From the NCBI GenBank assembly GCA_034114085.1, contig JAXEWB010000056.1, positions 1 to 64,000 of the forward strand: a stretch of DNA of 64,000 nucleotides. The letters are read 5' to 3'. A model generated the notes under the pieces. That model saw only the letters and a list, made by a program, of their open reading frames with translations, was not told where the DNA came from and did not search any database. Shown here piece after piece: positions 59,294-64,000 of this stretch; the stretch's first letter is position 1, and each line of letters starts with the position of its first letter. This DNA comes from Spiro-02 sp034114085. GTDB taxonomy: Bacteria > Spirochaetota > Spirochaetia > Sphaerochaetales > Sphaerochaetaceae. The translations under genes and the position numbers were made by a program.

Positions 59294-60453
59294 TCACTCC
59301 TTTCTTCACCGTATGCGCATTGCACGATATGGGGACCATAGACAGTATAGTGAGGTACGTATTGCAAGGAAGTATCGATTCTGTTGTCGTTTGCATCGTA
59401 AAACGTTTTCGCAGTATGGGCTTCTTGAAACAACGTGAAATCCGCACGGGTTCCCAGTAAGGAGTCTTCTCCTTGGAAACCCTCTATATCCAAGATTTGT
59501 CGGGCCCGGGTGGTGACGCAATCCACCACATGTTGGGAAGGGAGGCCGCAGGCCTGTATTTTTGACATAGTTACCGGGAGACTGACCGCATTTTGTGCGA
59601 TGCTGACCGTATGCAGGTCGGAACCAATGAGGTCAGGGAGAAAGCCTTGAGCCATACAGGTCTTTCCGACGCTGACGTTGAAGCTTGCCGCTCCATGTCC
59701 GATGTCGAACAATACGCCGCGTGCCTTCGCCTCAATCGCCGCGTCTATGACTTTTCCCGTGCGCGGGTCGAGAATGTTGCCGGGCTTCCCGTGGAAACAG
59801 TGGGTTACGATGTCCCGGGCTCCCAGCACATCAAGAATCTTAGGCAGGGTAGGGCCTGGTTCTCCCACATGGACCATCAACGGAAGCCCGACTTCCCTTG
59901 CGACAGCCTTTGCGCCTTTCACGATCTCGATACCGCGGTTCTTCAAAACTACCTTGCATGCTCTAACCTTTACGCCACGTATATGGTCTTTATGGGCGTT
60001 GATGCAGGCGATCGTCTCTTCCGGCTGGATGAAATCATCGGTCTCATAATCGCAAATTACATTGCACCTTGATATTCCGATCGAACCATAGTTCAGAAAT
60101 GCAAAGATTCCATAGTCATGTCCATTGATAATGTACTTCTCAAATCCATGATAATTGACGTGTCCCGCCGAACCTGCGTCAACCAAGGCGGTAACTCCGG
60201 TTTTCGGGCCAATTCTGTCGGGATCAAGGCCGATATCGCAAACGCCGTCGTATATATGGGTATGGATATCCACCCATCCTGGCGACAGAATCAATCCTGT
60301 TGCATCAATCGTACGCCAAGTTGCATCTGCCTTGATATTTCCGATTCGTTCCACCAAACCGTTTTCATCTATCAGTATCGACACACGTTTCCCTTGAAGG
60401 GATGGGATCGAGTATGCCGCGCTGATGTCTTTAATGAGAATTTTTGTGTCCAT
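59290..60453 (-). CDS. Amidohydrolase (EF_0837/AHA_3915-type deacetylase)
   Basis: The 387-residue metal-dependent hydrolase of the dihydroorotase-like superfamily has the first metal site HTH in PGWVDIHTHIY near residue 60. Its lysine-type bridging residue is in GVKVRACK, further histidines in MVHVGEPG and THCFHGKPG, and the final aspartate in IGSDLHT. ATG 60453 has AAGGA 7 bases before it; the upstream extension to 60624 is antisense of the SMP-30 gene. This group often removes N-acyl groups from amino acids or sugars and is regularly next to SelA-like genes. Confidence 0.82.
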   Translation of the reverse strand: MDTKILIKDISAAYSIPSLQGKRVSILIDENGLVERIGNIKADATWRTIDATGLILSPGWVDIHTHIYDGVCDIGLDPDRIGPKTGVTALVDAGSAGHVNYHGFEKYIINGHDYGIFAFLNYGSIGISRCNVICDYETDDFIQPEETIACINAHKDHIRGVKVRACKVVLKNRGIEIVKGAKAVAREVGLPLMVHVGEPGPTLPKILDVLGARDIVTHCFHGKPGNILDPRTGKVIDAAIEAKARGVLFDIGHGAASFNVSVGKTCMAQGFLPDLIGSDLHTVSIAQNAVSLPVTMSKIQACGLPSQHVVDCVTTRARQILDIEGFQGEDSLLGTRADFTLFQEAHTAKTFYDANDNRIDTSLQYVPHYTVYGPHIVQCAYGEERSE

Positions 60454-60454
60454 G

Positions 60455-61339
60455 CTACATTCCTTTGACGAAATTCGTGGGTAGTCCGGATACGCCTGGT
60501 TCAATGACAAACGTTCTGCCGCTGAGTGGGTATTGCTTGAACTCCGTTTCGCCCGTCTCCACACTGGCCGAGGTAATGTATAATCTATCCAGAGCGGGGC
60601 CCCCGAAATAGCAGGAGGTGACATTGTAGGCGGGGACAGGCAGCCTTGCCAAACATATTCCGGTGTTTGGGTTCCATCGGGATATCTGTCCTCCGTTCCA
60701 ATGGGCGATCCAGAGAAAGCCTTCCGCGTCGATTGTCATTCCGTCAGGTCGGCCTGTTTCTGGACGAAAGTCTATGATGGTTCGCTTGTTTTTCAGTTCT
60801 CCCGTATCAAGATTGAAATCAAATGCCGCTACGGAGTAGGTCATGGTGTCGATATAATAGAACGTCCCGTTGTCAGGGGACCACGCCAGGCCATTTGAAG
60901 TCGTAACATTGTCGAACATCATCTTGCAATTGGTTCGTCCTTCGATTCTGTAGAATGCTGCGCCCGGCCAATCCTGGGTTTCCGTTATCGACCCAAGCCA
61001 GAACCTTCCCGCCGCATCACATTTGCCGTCATTGAAATGATTGTAATCCTTTCCAGCTTCTGGGGCGAACAATGTCGTCAGTTGTTCAGATTCCATATCA
61101 AACAATCCGATTTCATGCCTGTAGCCTACTAGTAGTTTTCCATACTCAGTCGGTGCTACGCAGCCAGGCGTGACATCGAGCTGGAACGTCGAGGTGTCTC
61201 CCGTTTCCGGATCATGCCAGTTGATCTTTTTTTCTGTATAGTCAATCCAATACAGACGATTGGTCCGGGGATCCCATACTGGCGATTCTCCGAGTGATGA
61301 TGTAATGTCGCTGATCGGTCTTGCATGCATGTCCGTCAT
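60455..61339 (-). CDS. SMP-30/gluconolactonase-type lactonase
   Basis: The 294-residue six-bladed propeller has the metal glutamate in LGESPVWDPRTNRLYWID near residue 17, the conserved NHFNDGKCDAAGRFWLGS near 103, SNGLAWSPDN with its asparagine near 150, and the late RPDGMTIDAEGFLWIAHWNG with its aspartate near 200. These open sugar lactones to acids. It overlaps the preceding gene by ATGA and is followed after one base by the amidohydrolase, giving a lactone-opening then deacylation order. Confidence 0.9.
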   Translation of the reverse strand: MTDMHARPISDITSSLGESPVWDPRTNRLYWIDYTEKKINWHDPETGDTSTFQLDVTPGCVAPTEYGKLLVGYRHEIGLFDMESEQLTTLFAPEAGKDYNHFNDGKCDAAGRFWLGSITETQDWPGAAFYRIEGRTNCKMMFDNVTTSNGLAWSPDNGTFYYIDTMTYSVAAFDFNLDTGELKNKRTIIDFRPETGRPDGMTIDAEGFLWIAHWNGGQISRWNPNTGICLARLPVPAYNVTSCYFGGPALDRLYITSASVETGETEFKQYPLSGRTFVIEPGVSGLPTNFVKGM

Positions 61340-62682
61340 GGTTCGTTGTACTCCTTCAGCAGATTGATTTTCTCATCGCACAGATAGCCGTAGCGTTGAA
61401 TGGAGATGTTCCTGTATCCGCATTTCGATGCGAACGAGATTCGATTCCTGAATATTTCCACAGGCCCGTAACCATGTATCCTGATCGAAGCCCGGGATTT
61501 GTCCTCCGAGTTCTCAAAGGTCTCAAGAACCTTGTCGCATTCGGAAGTGAAGTCAATCGGACCAGCTTCGTCAGGACTCGGCATTCTGAAATGTTCAAGG
61601 TCCAAAGATGAATCATGGACTTCCAATAGGTTCTTTGCGAACGATATCCAATCTTCGGCTTTCGTCCTGCCATTGATGTGTGCGAGTTCCTGCGCATACC
61701 ATCTGACCATGAGTCCCCAATGGAACCTATACGCCTTCGGCTGGATACGGATGTTTCGCTGATTCAAGCAGAGGTTCTGGTTCAGCCCCGTCGCATGGTT
61801 CATCGGCAATCCGAAACCAGTGAACAACAGTGTGACATCTTCTCCTCCTGCGGCATCCAGTTCTGCGCGGAAGGCAAGCAATCGTTCTTCAACCGTCCTG
61901 CGCTTGAACTCGAACAGGTCGGATATATCGGGGCAGATATGATTCCAGATACTGTTCCAGCCCATGCCATCGCATGTCGGTGCCGACGGCTGTGCCCGTA
62001 CCCAGTCGAAAACGTTCTTTGCAGCCTGTTCCAGCCGTTCCACAGAGAATCCGTAATGTTGCATCCGTTTTTTGCAACTGTCGCAGAAACACAGAAGATT
62101 GTCGGAGAAGAAATAGTCGGTGAACTCCATCCAATCCAACATGATTTCATCCGGGTGATAGACCCTGAGCAAGTCCTTTGCGAGGGCGATGTAATACTGA
62201 ATCGCATTGTCGGCGTTCCTGCATGCTTCGTTGGAAATTTTCGGTATCTGCGGCTTGCCATATACATCGACAGGCAAGTCCTCGGGCAGATAGCCGCCTT
62301 TTGGAACATTCGGCATGAAGACCGATATCCGGATCTTTCGTTTCTTTGCTTCTTCGACGACCGTAGCGCAAAAGTCCGTGTCAAAATCACGATAGTCAGG
62401 ACGATAGGTCGTGTGTGCGTACAATGTTTCATCCGGTGCAAAGCAAAGATATTTCCTGCCGTATTTCACGGTTTCTCCGTTAAACAGGGGACGCTCCAAT
62501 TCTCGCGACTGGCCGTCCAGATCGAGCGGAGGCAATCGGAGGTCGTTCGTATCGCCCGTTTCTACGAAGTATTGGGGCGATATCGTGATATGTTTGATCC
62601 GATTCTTTTCTAGAAAATCAAAAACGCGCTGGACACCTTCGGACTGGAAGACGACCAGTTCGATAAAAACATCAATATTCAT
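61336..62682 (-). CDS. Putative TIM-barrel glycoside-hydrolase-like protein with CxCxxC motif
   Basis: The 448-residue protein starts at ATG 62682, where GGGAG is well spaced (the frame opens at 62694). It has barrel-like strand ends such as RIHGYGPVEIF, IMLDWMEFTDYFFSDN and LLFTGFGLP, and the cysteine cluster CFCDSC near residue 205 right after a candidate catalytic aspartate pair. The family resembles uncharacterised glycosidase-like proteins of polysaccharide loci. No signal peptide is seen, so the substrate must be imported. The same CxCxxC appears in the protein at 36843-38594. Confidence 0.55.
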   Translation of the reverse strand: MNIDVFIELVVFQSEGVQRVFDFLEKNRIKHITISPQYFVETGDTNDLRLPPLDLDGQSRELERPLFNGETVKYGRKYLCFAPDETLYAHTTYRPDYRDFDTDFCATVVEEAKKRKIRISVFMPNVPKGGYLPEDLPVDVYGKPQIPKISNEACRNADNAIQYYIALAKDLLRVYHPDEIMLDWMEFTDYFFSDNLLCFCDSCKKRMQHYGFSVERLEQAAKNVFDWVRAQPSAPTCDGMGWNSIWNHICPDISDLFEFKRRTVEERLLAFRAELDAAGGEDVTLLFTGFGLPMNHATGLNQNLCLNQRNIRIQPKAYRFHWGLMVRWYAQELAHINGRTKAEDWISFAKNLLEVHDSSLDLEHFRMPSPDEAGPIDFTSECDKVLETFENSEDKSRASIRIHGYGPVEIFRNRISFASKCGYRNISIQRYGYLCDEKINLLKEYNEP

Positions 62683-62719
62683 AATTTCTCCCATCCTGAA
62701 TCAAGCCGCCGGAATCCTG

Positions 62720-63400
62720 TTACCTATCGGTATCTTCGATTCCTTTCCTCTCTTGTTCTTCTTTTTCACGCGCCAGTTCCAGATAGTTGTAGAAGGTGAA
62801 CTTCGATACACCGAGAACAGTGCAGAGCTTCTCGCTTGATTTACTGATCAGGAAGGCTCCCTTTTTGTCCAGGAGGCCCAGGAAACGAATCTTGTCATTC
62901 TTGTCCATATTGGAGACTGTCTTGTTGATTGCCACCTGCGCCTCTTCGATGTAGTAATCGAGCAACTCATTGACATCGTTCGCAAAAAATTCTTCCGACT
63001 TCTTATGACCGAGATCATACATGTTGTGTTTCTGTAGATATCGCTCAAACTGCAACGTATCGGAGATATCAGTGTTGATACACAGGGCTCCGATGATCTT
63101 TCCTTCGGAATTCCTGATATAATGGCTAGAGGACCTCAGAGTCTTTCCATCCTTTGTTTTGGTGATGTAGTTATATCTGTCGGCGCCCTTTGAGTCTCCA
63201 CGCATGACTTCCAGACCGAGGTTGCTGCCACAGTCGTTGATGTTCCTGTTCGTGATGCCGTTGTTTCTGATATCTACGATTGTGTGCTCATATGGTCTCG
63301 ACCAGTCGTGCAACACTATTTCATAGCTGTCGCCCAGATGCGTCGCAAGCATATCCAGCAGACCTGAGAAGAACTCCATGTTGTCTTTGATATTTTCCAT
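62720..63400 (-). CDS. YheO-type PAS/HTH transcriptional regulator (DauR-like)
   Basis: The protein of about 226 residues has an N-terminal YheO-type PAS domain (LGDSYEIVLHDWSRPYEHTI, later GALCINTDIS) and a C-terminal DauR-type HTH (EKLCTVLGVSKFTFYNYLEL). ATG 63400, preceded by AGGAG, is preferred to ATG 63448, which overlaps the sulfatase stop but lacks a site. Relatives control D-amino-acid and amino-acid-like catabolic operons. It probably senses a substrate of this operon. Confidence 0.85.
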   Translation of the reverse strand: MENIKDNMEFFSGLLDMLATHLGDSYEIVLHDWSRPYEHTIVDIRNNGITNRNINDCGSNLGLEVMRGDSKGADRYNYITKTKDGKTLRSSSHYIRNSEGKIIGALCINTDISDTLQFERYLQKHNMYDLGHKKSEEFFANDVNELLDYYIEEAQVAINKTVSNMDKNDKIRFLGLLDKKGAFLISKSSEKLCTVLGVSKFTFYNYLELAREKEEQERKGIEDTDR

Positions 63401-63444
63401 GTTCGCTCCTATGGATGATGGGATGAGATTATATATTTTCTCCA

Positions 63445-63999
63445 TCATCTGTATCCTCTTTGCAAGAGAAAATCGTGTTTTCCTAGTACATTTGTGTTAT
63501 TTTCAACGATATCGCATCCAACCAGACACCCCTGTTCATTCAACCACGAGAGGTCTTGCCCATATAAGTTGGCGACAAGAATTCTGGCAAGCTCCTCTTT
63601 GACGGCTTTTTTTTCCGGCACCATGGAAAGATCCCTGCATTCGCATGGATCCTGTTCGAGATCAAACAATTGGAACCGATTCCCGTATGGACTGTAAATG
63701 AGCTTGTATGTTCCTTTCCTAATCATCCTAGATGCTCTGATGTCCTCCCACAGTTCACCATAGATATAGTCCCGTGAATATTCTTTTCCGTCTATGGCCA
63801 AGCTCATGCCATTGACGCTTTCCGGTATTGGGATGCCGGCGATGTCAAGCAAAGTCGGCATGATATCTCTGAGTTGGACCAATCTTTCATCGCGATAATG
63901 TTCTCGCAATTTGCTAGAACCTGCTGGAGGGACTATGACGCATGGGATTTTTGTGGAATTTTCGTAGAATACGTTCTTTTGCCATAAATTATGTGTTCC
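63445..63999 (-). CDS. Sulfatase, C-terminal part (runs off the window)
   Basis: The last 184 codons of a type I sulfatase are present. They read HNLWQKNVFYENSTKIPCVI, a common block after the active-site half, then LRDIMPTLLDIAGIPIPESV and the end block FQLFDLEQDPCECRDLS. The formylglycine site lies outside the window. As the first known gene of the minus-strand catabolic operon it points to a sulfated substrate, such as a glycosaminoglycan or algal glycan fragment. The stop is just upstream of the regulator gene. Confidence 0.88.
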   Translation of the reverse strand, partial: GTHNLWQKNVFYENSTKIPCVIVPPAGSSKLREHYRDERLVQLRDIMPTLLDIAGIPIPESVNGMSLAIDGKEYSRDYIYGELWEDIRASRMIRKGTYKLIYSPYGNRFQLFDLEQDPCECRDLSMVPEKKAVKEELARILVANLYGQDLSWLNEQGCLVGCDIVENNTNVLGKHDFLLQRGYR

Positions 64000-64000
64000 A

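Noticed and set aside
61678..62613. Plus-strand open frame of 311 codons opposite the TIM-barrel gene
   Set aside because: It is the shadow of the minus-strand gene, which fits the operon by overlap and spacing. The plus frame shows no family pattern.
1..64000. tRNA or rRNA genes
   Set aside because: I looked through the intergenic stretches for cloverleaf ends and TpsiC-like words and found none that I could support.

Overview
This 64 kb window probably comes from a spirochaete of the Sphaerochaeta/Treponema type, most likely gut- or sediment-associated. That placement is an inference. It rests on the two ABC substrate-binding proteins, whose signal peptides end in FAGGSSE and FAAGAKE without a lipobox cysteine, on the number of small carbohydrate-scavenging operons, and on the YesM/YesN-type two-component pair. 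There is no rRNA or ribosomal gene to settle it.

Layout. (1) 1-14675, plus strand: a surface polysaccharide locus. It holds a nucleotide-sugar dehydrogenase end, an epimerase, a deacetylase-like protein, three glycosyltransferases, a polymerase, an alkaline-phosphatase-fold transferase, a LicD-like phosphotransferase and a flippase. It ends in a three-gene phosphonate pathway: PEP mutase fused to two nucleotidyltransferase domains, phosphonopyruvate decarboxylase, and an iron alcohol dehydrogenase. Together these would make CMP-hydroxyethylphosphonate for glycan decoration. (2) 14676-16486: a decayed IS3-family element. (3) 16487-19486: a reverse transcriptase-nitrilase fusion of the DRT type 1 antiphage class. 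(4) 19579-30001, minus strand: a sugar-phosphate operon resembling the E. coli sgc locus (BtpA/SgcQ, RPE/SgcE, M42/SgcX, DeoR/SgcR), but with a NitT/TauT-type ABC transporter instead of a PTS and with a split transketolase. (5) 30691-39358: a YesM/YesN two-component system beside a plus-strand sugar ABC operon with a TIM-barrel glycosidase-like protein and an SDR.

(6) 39454-51709 is a defence and mobile-element graveyard. It contains an RloB-like remnant, a DUF2188 protein, an AbiL-like ATPase plus partner gene broken by an in-frame stop, a deleted IS3 element, three intact AAA/DUF4143 ATPases plus a fragment of a fourth, a truncated SWIM-type gene followed by a ~32 bp repeat tract, and an AAA_13 ATPase with a zinc-hook-like CxxC. 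(7) 51710-57435 is the least understood part. An XRE regulator with paired operators and a perfect 24 bp hairpin precede a plus-strand cassette of three DUF2589 paralogues, a secreted protein, a YopT/C58-like cysteine protease, tiny ORFs, a deaminase-fold protein and a truncated papain-like protein. It looks like an effector or conflict cassette and is the best candidate for an undescribed system. (8) 57633-64000, minus strand: a catabolic operon (sulfatase, YheO-type regulator, TIM-barrel protein, SMP-30 lactonase, amidohydrolase, SelA-like PLP enzyme, RidA) that fits use of oxidised, N-acylated amino sugars.

All calls were made by reading sequence and motifs. No database search was run.
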